A DNA stretch of 64,000 nucleotides. Source: Bolinopsis microptera. Its lineage: Eukaryota > Ctenophora > Tentaculata > Lobata > Bolinopsidae. The notes beneath the pieces are model-generated. The model was given only the letters and a program-made list of their open reading frames with translations. It made no database searches and was not told the DNA's origin. Positions 34,761 to 48,665 of this stretch are shown here, in pieces. The stretch lies in NCBI RefSeq assembly GCF_026151205.1, contig NC_087081.1, positions 14,294,840 to 14,358,839 of the forward strand, read 5' to 3'. Position 1 is the stretch's first letter; the number at the start of each line of letters is the position of its first letter. The position numbers and the translations under genes were made by a program.

Positions 34761-36169
34761 AAAAATTGATCAACGAAAGTCAATCTTATAGTTGCAAAAC
34801 AACAATATTGTCGATGTGCGACGCAATGCAAAATTTAAATATTTCGACAAAAGCTATATTCAGCAATTCATATTAATTGTGCTTTTTACGGGCGAAAAAT
34901 AGTGAAAACTTGATAAACTAATAATATTTTTGAGCTTTTTTTTCTTCTTTCAAAAATCAAGAGTGATACTCGTAAAATAGTTGTTTCAGTTTTAAATACT
35001 TACAACACTACTATATAAACACAATAATTTCTAGGTCCCAATGTCAAAGCGATGAAGAGATATGACGTGCCGTTTGTATCCTAGCCAGGCATCTATTCCT
35101 GGGCTACAAGTATTGGACTTCGCCATTTTCACCTCCTCACGCCTTTTCTCCTCCATTTCATCACATCACTATGGATCTGAATTCTAGTTACAATGTTTTT
35201 AAAAATCGTTTTCATTACAATGAGCTGAAAGCTCTCACGGCAGTGTTGAGAATGTCATGAAACTTAAGAGAAAATTCTGTTAAAATGCGAGGTCTTCTTG
35301 GAGTTGCAATCAGATTTTGTTTAGAACACAAGAGTGTTAACATGGACGTGGATGGTCTGAACTTGAATCACTTAGGCCAGCAAAACTGCTGTTGAAAAAT
35401 GCCTCTAAGTGGCTCACTTCGACTGGAGAAGAATATGTATGGTCTTCTTCAAATGGTCACACCAACGACTAGGGAGCCAATCGATCTGTTAAATTATCTT
35501 GGGATATCTGAGCTTATGCTTTATATACATCTCCAAGTTTTGGCTGCAAGCTAAATCAATGCCTAGGCAAGCATGTACACAGTTGGTTCTTGTGCAATCT
35601 AGGTACCACAACGACGACGTGGTGTTTTGACCGTCGAAAGGTATTTTTCTATGTAGTTTCATTTGGAGCTGAGAGGACCATCGACATAATTCCAGAAGAA
35701 GGCGGATAGCGATGTAACAATAAATGCTATATCACCCCAAAAGGATGACAGTTTGTATATATGAAACCGGGGTGTCAGGAATTTGTCTTCACAAGGTTGT
35801 GCAGAGAGCCTCAGTTTAATGGGCTCGGCTAATTGCTGATACTTTTCGCGGCCAGATACAAGACAGATACAATAATGTATGTCAAGAGCCAGAGGCCCGC
35901 ACTACAATTCACTTATGCCGCCCACACCACTCAAACACCACTCAACCTTTTACCTACCGAAATACTCCAAGATAACCGTAAGAGCAGGAAAACCACTGTT
36001 GTTTGGTACCGTCAATGACAAAATTAGTACTGGGACAATTAAGTTGGATTCCGGGGACGGAAAGTAAATCAATGTGTCTCAAGTGGTGCAAAAATTATGA
36101 GAATCACGTAACATTCATAATTTTCATAAAACTCATGCAGCTGCGGAAGCTGACGATATTGAAAAAATT

Positions 36170-39100
36170 TATTGAGTGTTGGTACTAATGACATTTACAT
36201 TCTAAGTATGGGGTACAGATCCTTAGGATGTATCTCACTGAATTAATTGACCCAATAAAGCAGTTATTTCCCGCTGCAAGTTTACTTTATCCAATGTTGT
36301 TTCCTATTAAATGTTTATATTTCTACAATAGCAAAGAAATGTCTAGTTTATTAATCTACTTAAAGACTTATGCCTAAATAATAATTGGTGTTCTTAGACT
36401 GTTTCCTGTCTTTTTAAAAAAACTCGAGACTTTAGATCATGTAATGAACTTCTATACATGATTGGCGTTCATCCTCATATGAGAGGAGTAGGTTTATGTC
36501 CATTGGCTTAGTTTGTTTGTAATCGATCACAGTTTTGGACCAGGGTTGTAAATCAACTCTTCTGGGAATTTAAATACTTTGCTCTTTCTCTCCATATATA
36601 TTTTGCTTAAGTCGTTGGCCTAATATTAAAACTCAAACAAATCTACTGATTTATCTTTTCATCCTTTTATGCTCAATTTCGGTACATTGGTCTCTGTCCT
36701 ATTTTCCAATTTGTTAGACATTGAAATCGGTTAGACTTAGAATAGGTCTTTTTGCATGCAAAAGGCTCGTACTCAGTCAAGAATGCACTTATTACATATC
36801 AACAGTTTTTACTAACTAAATTTACACATTTAAGCTATCTCATACACCACCCACACATCAACTAACAATTATATTAATATATGTGTCTCTTTATTCTCTA
36901 TCATGACTTATCTCTTTTCTCCAATCTTCTTCCACGGTTAGGTCCATGAACACGCTATTACCCCCTAGATTCTAATATTCATTCCATCTATACTCCTTGG
37001 CAGCCCACGAGTATCTTTATTACCATTTCTTGCTTGCTCCCATCATCAAAACTTTTCTTAGTAATTATCTCTCATCGGTTTATATGAAATCCGTTCTTCT
37101 CCCCTGGTGAGACTGAATAGTGTCAAAGTATTCCAGCCGTCTCAGGCGTCTAGTATCTTTATTCATTCTTTGGGTTTTCTCTCTTACTTTCTCTTTGATA
37201 ATCTTGTTAATCCTTCGATGCTTAATCCAGGTCCCCAACTCTATGTGTTACTCTACCCAAAATGTCATAGGTCTCATCTACTTTCAGTAACCTAAGCTCC
37301 TTCTCCATCCCCTCTTGATGGTAATAAGATTTCCGAACTTCAATCTTTGCTAAACATAGAGCAGCTGACATAATTGCCCCGAAATGAGATTGGCTACTAA
37401 TAAAATCTATTTCTAGCAACGAAATCTTTCCATCTTCTCAATTGAATCTTCACCGAAAAAAATGACAGAACGACGGAATGATTAACTCAAGATCCTAATA
37501 TACTAAAAAGTTTAGGGGATAATGGAGGTGGTGTTCTTTGGGCTTGTTCGGTCTGATCTCGACGCCACTACACCCGCCTACAGTTTGCCTGGTGCAGTAA
37601 ATGCTTGCCGTTAAAATTTCTTTTCCTTAACAAGAGAGATTGTAATCTGTATTGTTATAGAGTAGGAACTTCTTGGGTTACATATTCTGTTGCTAGTTAG
37701 TTATTTCGCAAGCTAGTTTCCAAAATGAATCCCCTAAAATCTCTGTTATGGTGATTTAATTCCCCATACAGACTGCTCTATCTTAATCACTGTTCAGTAA
37801 CTATTGAGCAATCCTTCAAAGATTTTTCAGTGATATTTTCTCTTCTCCTCAGTTGATCAATCACAACCATAAAAGTGGTAATGACATTAGAAATTCTTCT
37901 CTGTAATTATGCTACCACAATCGATAACTTGAATGTTGTGATACTATTGTGTGCAAATGATCTTTTCTGTTCACTTTTTCAATTAAAAAGCTCCTTTTCC
38001 CGTAGGAAAACTCTAAACGATGAATATCTATAATTTTAAGAAAGCAAACTGGACATGATTAATCGTGGAATTATGCTCGATTAATTGGCAAGTCTAGAAT
38101 GCCTAGATCTGATTGTCTTGGAAGTTAGTTTAAAGACTGCATTATGATTTCGTTGATATTTATATTCCTAAAGTATTATTATCAGGTTCCTACCGCGTGG
38201 TTCGATAGTGTACTTTTTTCTTCTGCCGTAAAAAGATAGACTCAGAGCTAAATTTAAGACTTCTGGTTTATATTCTGATGAGTAATGTTTGTTACTAGCC
38301 GTAAAGATTTAAGGGCTTCATCAGCAAAATAAGAGATAATCTTTTTAATAGTGATGATCCGGCTTTATAACTAAGAAGTTTGTCACATGTTTAAGTATCA
38401 TCATAACTCTCGCGTGTATTCCTATGTGTTAGTTTTTGGCAGTTCGGTTCAATCCAAAGTCAAGCTGATTTTTCAATTCTTTTTTTATAACCAGTTTCGG
38501 ATCTTCAACTTTATGACATGACATCTCCTATGTCAATGATGTTGATTTTGATTTGACTTCGATCAGCGGGATGTTCGTAAGCTTCTTACCTAAATATAAT
38601 TTAAACTAAAGCCAGGACAGATGGCATATCGGTAAAATTCTATAAAAAATTGTTACGTAGGTTTAGCTTACACGTATAACATGGATTTTCGTGGATCCTA
38701 CAACAGCGGACTACATTTCCCACAAGAATGGAATCTTGCAAATGTATGTCCCACATTTATGTAAGAACAGTAAGAAAAGTGAGGTTGTAAAACTTAGACC
38801 ATTTCCCTTATTGTTTAGTCATGAAAGTTTTAGTTTTTGAGCGCATTGTTAAACTGTATAACTGCTTTCTTTGACAAGTACCGTCTGATCCAGGCAGCAT
38901 GGTTTTCTAGAGCACAAGTCATGACACAACCATATGGTTGATTTTTGTGATAGCGGGCATTGTCTCTTATCGGAAAACATTATAAATCATGTAGTGTTAT
39001 TTGATTTTGACTGAAAGGATTTGATTCTGTAAAATCATGATATCTTCTTCATAAGCTAAAGACCTTATATAACATTGGATGGTACACTTAAAATTTCTTA

Positions 39101-40090
39101 CAATTACCGTTCAAGGCCGTTACCAAAGTAGTGGTTAATTGGTAATAATGCAGATGTTCATCTACCTCTTCAGTTAATTCTGGTGTATCCCCAGGGGCTC
39201 TTCCTTGGTCCCTTACTTTTGTATTGTTTATCAATGATATTCTCTTGGCTTTCGGATTAATATCCTGATATTGTTTTGTAGGCCTGATGATACAAAATTC
39301 TGGCGTAAATACAGTCATCTTTGGATAATACTATTTAAAAGGATATAGGTCTATCTCTGAGCTGGGGCACTTAGTAAACAATAAATGCGATTCCATACAG
39401 CATATGTAAAGTGCTTATTGTTTCAGGAAAACCATCTTTTATTCTCTCCATTCGCATATAATCTTTGATGCTATCCTGCTTGGGTATGTAGATTAGAAAA
39501 AGATTTGGGGTCGAGGTTACTCCTAGCTCAGTAGGAACATAGTCAGTGCGACAGAATTTATTACTAAGGCTGCAACAACCTTGGTCTATTGGCAGTAGAG
39601 AAGTCAATATTGTCATGTTCAGAACGTCGCCGGTCGCTTTACTTCTGGTTCGTAGCAATTCGAAAATTGTTCAACTAATTGGCGCCCTTGTAATACATCA
39701 CTTTGTGATAAATTAGAAAGTCTCCAACAAGAGAGCTAATTAAAGGATTCTGTCTGAAGAGGGCCGCAGTTATCCACTGAGCAATATGTCAAAAAAAGTG
39801 CAAGCTTGTCGAACAATTCTCCCCGTTTGTCTCAATAGTTTTGACTTGAATTGAGCTTTTTTTTTCTTCACAATGTTCTGAACAATGTATTTTCTGTATG
39901 CTGACTGCACTATCTCCATTTTATCAGTGCACTTCACGACTAATGCGTTGCCACATCGACCGTCTGTCTATTGGGTCATCATTGTTACCTAAGTTAAGTC
40001 AGATTTCACCAACTATGTTACCTCAAATAGCCCACTCGGCAAAATCATTTTTCTACAGGAATCATATACTGTGGAATGGACTCCTTTAAG
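36170..40090 (+). pseudogene. decayed LINE, plus strand (ORF1 SGNH remnant and ORF2)
   Basis: Frameshifted fragments in the expected LINE order. VGTNDIYILSM near 36180, then ELIDPIKQLFPAASLLYPM in another frame, resembles the SGNH (esterase) domain of CR1-like ORF1. Reverse-transcriptase remnants follow: a degenerate motif A near 39000, GVSPGALPWSLTFVLFINDI (39182-39241; family SGVPQGSVLGPLLFxLFINDI), and the C-terminal tail AHSAKSFFYRNHILWNGLL ending at 40089. Many stops and indels make it non-functional. From about 37.1 kb onward it is mirrored in 42.4-47.65 kb. Confidence 0.65.
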
Positions 40091-42180
40091 GTAAGACAGC
40101 TTGTGTCTAAGTGTTTTCAAAGCTGAGGGCATAAGAATCTATGAAATGTTTATTGGATAGTGAAACAACAGCTAGCCAGTATCCTTTGCTCCCCACATAT
40201 ATTATTTTTTTTTACTTAATGTTTTTATTTACCTTCCTATACTTTCAACATCATATCACACTTCACGCACACTCACACAATTAATGACCATATCAGACTG
40301 TTTCTAATGTATCTTTGGAATTTGAGTATTGAATACCATTCTTGGATATTACTCACAGTTTTCACCATGGGATTTGTTTGTTATTAAAATTGTTTTTATA
40401 AATTTTTTGGATTAGATTAATTGATGTAATGGTGTCCAAGTTACTGCGACATAGTTCACTATGTGTTTACTTGTTTGGAGTGCCCATATATTTTACAGAT
40501 TTGGGCACATATTTTGAACGGTTCTATTTTATATTCATCTTTGCTGTACTCTGTAAAAATTTGAAATTGTATGTATATAAAAAAAAAATATTACAGGACC
40601 GTCGAACGAGTCCACTCGGGGCGTCCTGATAGGTCTATAAACCTTATCAATTACAAAGTATTCATGTAATTTATAAAAATGATAAATGCATGTATTGACT
40701 TTAAATTACAATCATGCAAAATATTGTCACTCCTATTCATGAAGTTTGAACAAGTAATTTACAAACATGAGCAATTCGAGGAGTGTTCTTGCATTCTCAG
40801 GGAAATATAAAAACCTGCGCTTTTTCATAAATAAGAATATAATGTTTTTACTCAACTCAAAATTTAACGCGGAAGATGCATGCGACTGACGACGACAGAC
40901 GTTCTCCAACTTTATTGGCAGTGTTATTAAAGATCAAGCGCGAGCACAGAAATGTGGTCTTCCTGATTTGGATAATTGGTACAAAAGTTTGCCTCTAGTG
41001 GTATATGCAAATTCCACGTGTTGTAGCAAAATAACGTCGAGGTGTACCGAGGATACAAGGATACAAAGGATACAAAAAAGTGATATATTATTTTATTGAA
41101 TTCACAATAGTTATAATTCTGTATAATTTAAGTTTACCGCTTCTAATCATTTACAAATGTGTAGGGAATAAAATAGAATATGTTCTATTATATGCTATTT
41201 TCTTTAAGAATCAATATTTGTATGGTTCATGCATGACATCGTGTAATGTGGGCCTCCTGTGCATTGCAGAGTGTAAAAAAAAGGACGAAAAACTTGTAAT
41301 TTATTGCTTTCTAAAAGCTTATAGCTCCTAAATATCGAATATTTTGACAGGACATATTGTGAGTGCAATAATTTTATGATTGAAATGTAAATTGAATTTT
41401 ACCATTTCAATTCGTAACTTGAATCTTTTAATTCTGCATGGACATTTGATTCTGGAGATTTATCCAGAAATTCTTTAGCGACAATATGATCACTATAGTG
41501 AACGTGAACCAGTGCCTAACGGGCCGGGTCCGGGATATTCAATATCGCAGTTAAACTGCAGTATAATTAACTTCCAATTTTATTTGAAAACACGCTTTTA
41601 CATTTTACGTTGTTAACCAGTGCGAAATGTTGACTCGCATCATTCCAACAGGACCACTATTTAAATTATGAGTGAACTCAATATCTAATAGTATACTTGA
41701 TAGGAATATTGATCTTGAGTTCCCTGCCAAATTAACTATTATCTAGAAATTCATTATGAGGGGAGTGATAGGGAGAGTGATAGAGAAACAACAACACACA
41801 CTAGTATTTGGTTCACAAATGATCAATTTAATCACTTACCACCCGATCGATTTAAAAAACCTTCATAAATTTGGCTTGTCAGAGTTTTCTCGCGGCACTA
41901 TACAGAATTTAAAACCTAGGACCCGTAACTCTTACGTTTCTTGTTTAATTAATTTCCCACACTTGGCACAGAAGAGAGACAGACACACATTCCTGGTGAT
42001 TATTAGTATGATGTTGCTCTATAATGCATTCCTAAACAACACAGTGGTGCGAATTGTTGATTGGTTGGAGTGTTAAAAAATGTATTCTCATTTTCTTTTA
42101 TGATGACATTCCTATACTCTATCGAACCTCTTGGTATAGAGAAAAGAATTTTTCTTTGTCTTATTTATTTGTGACTAAAT
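37095..42180 (+). repeat. left arm of a roughly 10.5-kb imperfect palindrome
   Basis: Reading outwards from about 42.3 kb, successive blocks match as reverse complements in order: 42055-42180 with 42436-42560, 41250-41340 with 43307-43385, 40598-40637 with 44000-44031, 40260-40440 with 44190-44380, 39700-39790 with 44980-45080, 39190-39240 with about 45500-45570, and 37110-37180 with 47580-47650. The arms are diverged with small indels, and about 255 bp at the centre are unpaired. Confidence 0.85.
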
Positions 42181-44539
42181 GCCTTTTTTATTCGTATTGC
42201 TGTGTAAATTAAATTAGATTCTAATTAGAATGACATGTTACCAATTCAGAAGTGTTTCATAAAACGTTTTGTCAGGAAACTGATGCTTCTTTAACCTCCT
42301 GCATCTCCTTAGAGCGTTACTCTATTCAGTAATAGTGTTTGTGTGTACACTTAAATTTGATGACACATTTTCACCCCTGTTGGTTTGTTTCTTCTGTACA
42401 TATCCTGAAGCAAAGAAAAGAACTGAAGCAAAAGCATTTGTTCAATAAATCAGTCAAAGAATAATATCTTTTTCTCTATTCCAAGAGGTTCGATAGTGTA
42501 TATATTGTAATCATAATAGAAAAATGAGAATCACATTTTTTAACTCTCCAACCAATCAACAATTCGCAACTTTTGGTTTAGGTATGCAATTACTATGCTA
42601 CCTAAATAATAATAATCCCAGGATGTGTGTATGTCTCTCTGTTTGCTTCCTCATTTGGCTTGTGTCGGAGGAAATTAATTAATCACAGAAAAACAAGGTA
42701 AGAGTTACGGGGCTGGTTTTATCTGCTATAGTGCCGAGAAAAACTTGACGAGCAAAATATGCGGTTTTTTTAAATCGATGGTGTGTAGTGGTTTAATTGA
42801 TCATTTTGTGAAACAAATAACTAATGTGTGTCGTACTGTGTGTACTCTATCACTATCCCTCTATCTCTCCCTCATATTGATTTGCTATATAATTAGTTAT
42901 TCTGGCAGGAACTCTAAGTGTCAAAGATATGCATATCAAGTATTACTCTTAGTTATGGGAGTGCAATCAAGAATTAATTTGTGGTCTGATTGGAATGAGG
43001 AGTTAGACATGCACTGTTTAACTTCGAACAAATGTAAAGGTGTTTTCAAATAAAATTGGCATGTTTATACTGCATTTTAACTGCGTATAGTGAAGTCCAC
43101 GGGACCCGGCCAGTAGGCACGGGATAACGTCACGAGTAGTGATATATTGTTCTATGATTTCTGGATTAAATCTCTACAGAATCAAAGGTCATGCAGAATT
43201 AAAAAAGATCAAGGTTACCGAATTGAAGTGGTAATATTCAGTTAAATTACAAATCATAAAATTTTGCAATCACAATAGTTGTCCTGACAAAATTATTTGA
43301 TTATTTTAGGAGCTATATGCATTTTAAGCAAGAAATTAATTGTTTTTTCGTCCTTTTTACACTCTTGCAATTGCACAGGAGGCCCACTACAGATGCATTG
43401 ATGAACCATACAATTTGATTTACTTAAAGAAAAATAGCATTATATTATAATCATTTCTAATTTTATCCTACACATTTGTAATGTATTTCGAAGCGTAGTA
43501 ACTTAACATTCTATCAGAATATAACTATTGTGAATTAATAAATTATTATACACTTTTTGTATCCTTGTATCTTGTATCACTTGTACACTCGACGTTATTT
43601 GTACACGGTGAATTTGCCTTATTCTCACTTAGAGGCAACTTTTGGTACAATTTATCAAAAACAGAGACAAAATTTCTGTGATCGCGCTTGTATCTTATAA
43701 CACTGAATTTATGTTGGAGGACGTCTGACGTCGTCACTTCGCATGCATCGTCGCGGTTAAATTTTGATTTGAGTGTAAAAACATTAATTTATGGATGTTA
43801 TGAAAAGCGCGTTTTATTTCCTGAGGAATGCATTACACTCCTTCAAATTGCAATGTTTTAATATTGGTTTTCAACTTCATGCATTGTGACAAATATTTTG
43901 CATTGGATTTGTATTAAAGTCACTATCATGCATTTATCATTTTTATAAATTACTTGGAATACTTTTGGGAATTGTAGGTTTATTCTAACTATCAGGACGC
44001 TGCGCCGAGTTGGACTCGTCGCGGTCTGTTAATATTTTTTTTTTTTTATTAATCCTATTCAAAATTTTACAGGGAGTACAGCAAAAGATGTAATATAAAT
44101 AGAATCGTTCAAAAATATTGCCCCCATCTGTTAAAATATGATGGGCAAACAAAACAGGTAAACAATAGTGAACTTATGTCCGCAGTAACTTGGACCCATT
44201 ACATCGAATTAATTAAATCCAAAAAATTTGTACAAAAACCTAATAATAACAAAAAATCCATGGTGAATAACTGTGGATTTATAGTCAAAATTGGTATTTC
44301 AATACGTCAATTCCAGATACATTAGATACAGGTTGATTATGGTATTAATGTGTGAGGTTGTGAGGGTGAAGTGTGTTTGATGTTGATAGTATAGGAAGGT
44401 AGATAAAAAACTTAATAAAACAACTAATAATATATGGGGAGCAAGGACTAGGCTAGGGTGTGTTTCACTATCCATAAACATTCCATACGATGCTTAGTGA
44501 CTCAAGCTTTGAAAACACTGTAGAAACTAATTGTCTTAC

Positions 44540-44883
44540 TGTAAAGGGAGTCATTCCACAGTATATGAGTTCAGTAGAAAGATGATTTGCATTGGCTATT
44601 TGAGGTACCTAGGTGTGAGATTTGATTTAACTAGGTAAAAATGATGACCAATAGACAGATGTCGAGGTGGCAAGTTAGTCGAGAAGTGCCTGATATAATG
44701 CTGAGATAGTGAGCAGCATACGGAATTAAATTGTTCCGACTTTGTGGAAAACATAAGTATTCAAGTCAAACTTTTGAGCACACCAAAACACCAACCACAC
44801 ACACACAACACAACACAACACCCTACACCACAAACCCACACACAAACTCACCACCCCCCCCCCCCCCCACCACAAACAACCAC

Positions 44884-44926
<43 letters not shown>

Positions 44927-47460
44927 ACACACACAGGAGAATGTCGACAAGACTTGCACTTTTTGAATATGCTCAGGTGGATAACTGCGGCCCTCTTCAG
45001 ACAGAATCCCATTAATAGCTCTCTTTTGGAGACTTTCTATTTATCACTAAGTGTTTTTTACAAGGGCGCCAGATTTGGACAATTTTCGAATGGTCTACGA
45101 CCTGGAGAGGTAAAAGCGCCCGACGACGTTTCTGTATCAATGACTATATGGCACATCTCTTTGACCATACCTAGTTGTTGGCAGGCCTTAGTATAAATTT
45201 GTCGCATGACTATTCAAACTGAGTTAGAGTTAATATCGACACCAGGTTATTTTCTACTCTACATACAAGAGGAGATCCATCAAGATTATATGCGAATGAG
45301 GAGATAAGATGGTTTTTCCTGAAACAATAAGCACGTTTACATTTTGCTGATGGAATAGCTTTTTGTTTCTAAGTGCCCAGTCAGAGAGATAGTCTATAAT
45401 CCATTTGAAATTGGTATTATCAGAAGTTGAATGTATTTACGCAGATTTGGTTCATCGGCATAACAAAACAATATCAGTATATCCGAAAAGCCAAGAAGGA
45501 ATATCTTTGCTAAACAATATACAAAATGTAGGGACCAAGGATAGAGCCTGGGGGACACCAGAATTAACCTGAGAGGGTAGATGGACATCCTATACCAATA
45601 ACCACTCTTGGTAACGGCCTTGAAGGTTATTGGTAAGAAATTTGAGTAAGTGTACCATCAATGTATTTAAAGTTCTTTAGCTTATGAGAAGGATATCATG
45701 ATTTACTGAATCAAATGCCCTTTGCAAATCAAAATACAAACATGATGATAATGTTTGCGTTAAGAGACATATGCCCAGGGGCTATCACAAAAAATAATCC
45801 ATATTGGTTGAGCATGATTGTGCTATTAGAAAACCTGTGCCTGGGATCACGAAGGGTACTTGTCAAGAAAGCAGTTTCCGTTTTACAATGCGGCTAAATC
45901 ACTTTCATGACTAAACAAGTAAGGGATATTGTCTATGTTTTCAAACTCACTTTTTTTACCTTTCATTAAAATATTGGGTCAACATTTGCATGTTTCCATT
46001 CTTGTGGATGTTGAGCTGTGTAGGATCCACGAAAATGCATGTTAGTGGGTACAGCTAAACTAGGAAAACAATTTGAGAATTTTTACCGGTTGCATCTGTC
46101 CCTGGCTTTATTTGAATTAATATTTGAAGAAGCTTACGAACATCCGATGATCGTAGTCATAATCAAAATCAACATCATTGAATTGGGATGTCAGTGTCAT
46201 AAAGTGAAGGATCGAAAAAACTGTTATAAAAACAATGAATTGAATAGTTCAGCTTGATCTTTGGGGAATTGAAACGAAGCTGTCAGAATAACTACACAAT
46301 TTGGGAATCGGCCAGGAGTTAGATTTTACTTAACATTTGATACCTCAAAACTTCTTAGTTATTAAGCGCTGGATCTTACCACATATTTAAAAGATTATCT
46401 TTATTTTGGCTGTTTGGAGCCTACTTAAATTCTTTACGGCTAGTAAACAAACTTTAACTCATAGAAATAGAACAGTAATTTTATATGCTCTGAGTCTATG
46501 TTTTTACGGATGAAGAAACAAGTTCACTATGAACCACGGGGGTTGCGAACTATGATTGATTAATTAACTTTAGGATATGTATATCAGACTATAAATTACA
46601 TAATGCAGTCTTTAACTAACTTCCAAGACGATTCAGGTGCTAGGCATTCTAGGACTTGCATTAATCGAGCATAAATCTCGATTAATCATGTCCCAAGTTT
46701 GGCTTTTCTTATAATTATAAGATTTTACGTTTTAGGAGTTGTCTACGGGAAAAGGAGTTTTAATGAAAAGTGACAGGAAAATGATCAGATTGCACACGGA
46801 TTTGAGTATCACAGACATTTCAAGTTCATCGATTGTGTTATCATTAATTACTGAGAAGGATTGTCTATTGTTTATACCACTTTTAGGGGTGGGTGATGTG
46901 ATCAACTGGGAGAGAGAAAGATCACTGAGAATCTATGAAGGTTTGCTAAATAGGTTACCGGTACTGGATGAAGATAGCCAGTCTGTATGGGGAGAGTAAA
47001 ATCAACAATAATCATTGATTATAGGGGATTCTTTTTGGAAACTCTCAGCTTGCGAATATAAATAACTATGACTTATGATTAGGTAACCCAGAGTTCCTAT
47101 CTTAACCAAGTACAGATAACAATACTCTCTTTGTTAGGAAAAGAACTTTTAACGGCAAGCATTTCTGCACCGAGGGCTAAACGCTGGTAGTCGGGTTGTT
47201 GTGCGTCGAGATTCAGACGAACAGCCAAAAGAAACCACCTCCTATTTCCCTAACTTTTGAGGGTTATTGGATCTTGAGGGTTGAGTCTTTCTCGTGCGGT
47301 CATATGAGAGTAGATTTCATATGGAGAAGTAAGAAAGATTTACGTGCTAGACACATAAGATTTTTGAGACCAGTCTCTTTTAGGGCAATTATGTCAGGGC
47401 TGCCTCTATGTTAGCAATGGATTGAAGTTCGGAAATTATTACCATCCAAGAAGGTATGGG
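44540..47460 (-). pseudogene. decayed LINE, minus strand (endonuclease and RT remnants)
   Basis: Inverted copy of the left-arm LINE. On the minus strand an endonuclease remnant (ALKETGL near 47370, family ALTETWL; REIGGGFFWLFV near 47240) is followed by RT motif A YFDLQRAFDSVNHDILL (about 45685-45735, complement), a broken SGVPQ...LVPTF block (about 45510-45570) and the C-terminal tail near 44540-44600. Stops and indels throughout. Confidence 0.65.
44780..44936. repeat. CA- and C-rich low-complexity tract
   Basis: CACA-rich sequence followed by C-runs, the longest of about 40 bases. The proline- and glycine-rich open frames here are composition artefacts. Run length in an assembly is unreliable. 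Confidence 0.85.
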
Positions 47461-47650
47461 AGGAGCGTAGTTAATTGAAAGGAATGAGAGCCTTGACATT
47501 TTGGTAGAGGTACACTAGGGAGTTGGGAACTGGATTAGCATAGAAGGATTAACAAGAGTTATCAAAGAAAGTTAGAGTGGAAAACCCAAAGAATGAATAA
47601 AGAGACTTGACGCCTGAGGCGGCTGGAATACTGACTCTATTCTTTTACCA

Positions 47651-48665
47651 GGAGAAGAACATTTCTTATTTTATCGAAATTTTCCCGTAGTCTAGTAATT
47701 CGGTTTTAAAACTTTAAGCATACGGATTACGGATGATCGAAAAAATTAAAATTTGAATTTTCTATTATTGTTTTGGATTTTGGGTATTATGTGTTTGTTG
47801 ATCGAACATTGGACTCCTGATAGAAAATTCAAATTTATAAGTTTTTATCAACCACATCATGTTAAATGCAGTTCTTTCTATAAGACTTGCTTTATTATTG
47901 ATAGTTTTCGTTAGATTTGGGTCTGGCTAGACCATTTTCCTAACAATCCTGTTCCTTTTCGGCTGGTTAAAATTTATTTCAGTATAAATATATTATATTA
48001 AGTTATGCATATGATTTAAATTGTATACGTTCTTAAGTTGGGCTGTTCTCCTTTGATTACTCACTACTCAGAAAGTAGCGAGTATGAAAACCTCTACTTA
48101 TAACTTACCAGAGTTCACTGTTGATTTAGTACAATCAGAGACCAGTTCTTCCTGTATCCAAAAAAATATCGATTGGTTATTTAACATACCAGTTATCCTA
48201 TGTTATAATTATCAATAAAGTACGAGTAAATAGTAATAGGTGAGTGAGAAATTAAATGAATGTAGCTGTTGTATGTATACTAATTTCTGTTGATGTAAAA
48301 TTGTTCGTCATGATTCAATATAATAGTGACATTGCTTAAATGCTGGAGGAATTTCACTGTTTAACATTGCGAACTTTAATTATTAATTAGCACGGTAAAA
48401 TGTAAAATGCAGAGGCAATTTTAAAGTTTGCTTCAAATTATCAGGTTCTTGATTCAATTATAGTTGGTCACTTGAGTCTGTGATTCCGTTAGAAATAATG
48501 ATAAAAATAGAGCAAATATAAAATTTAAATATTATCATGTAAACAGTTTATTGTGATCTATAGAATCTATAACTGGTACGTAGAGTTGTCGTTATAGGTG
48601 ATATAATACACCCGCCCCAACCCCCATGGCATAGACCTAACCTTAGTCCTTAACACTAATCAAGG
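47651..48665. other. intergenic, nothing recognised
   Basis: AT-rich spacer between the palindrome and the TH1-domain gene. It presumably includes the promoter of that gene, but I see no specific element. Confidence 0.4.

Larger units (their letters stand above)
42440..47650 (-). repeat. right arm of the roughly 10.5-kb imperfect palindrome
   Basis: Inverted counterpart of 37095-42180. It includes the minus-strand LINE relic and an insertion of C-rich low-complexity DNA at 44780-44936 that is absent from the left arm. Beyond 47650 the similarity to sequence left of 37095 stops. Confidence 0.85.

Noticed and set aside
40598-40645. Hammerhead ribozyme, suggested by the ACGAGTCC block in the LINE tails
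   Set aside because: I could not find the required CTGATGA and GAAA core in the right order on either strand in any of the three copies.
44731-45196. Proline- or glycine-rich open frames
   Set aside because: Pure product of CA- and C-rich low-complexity DNA.
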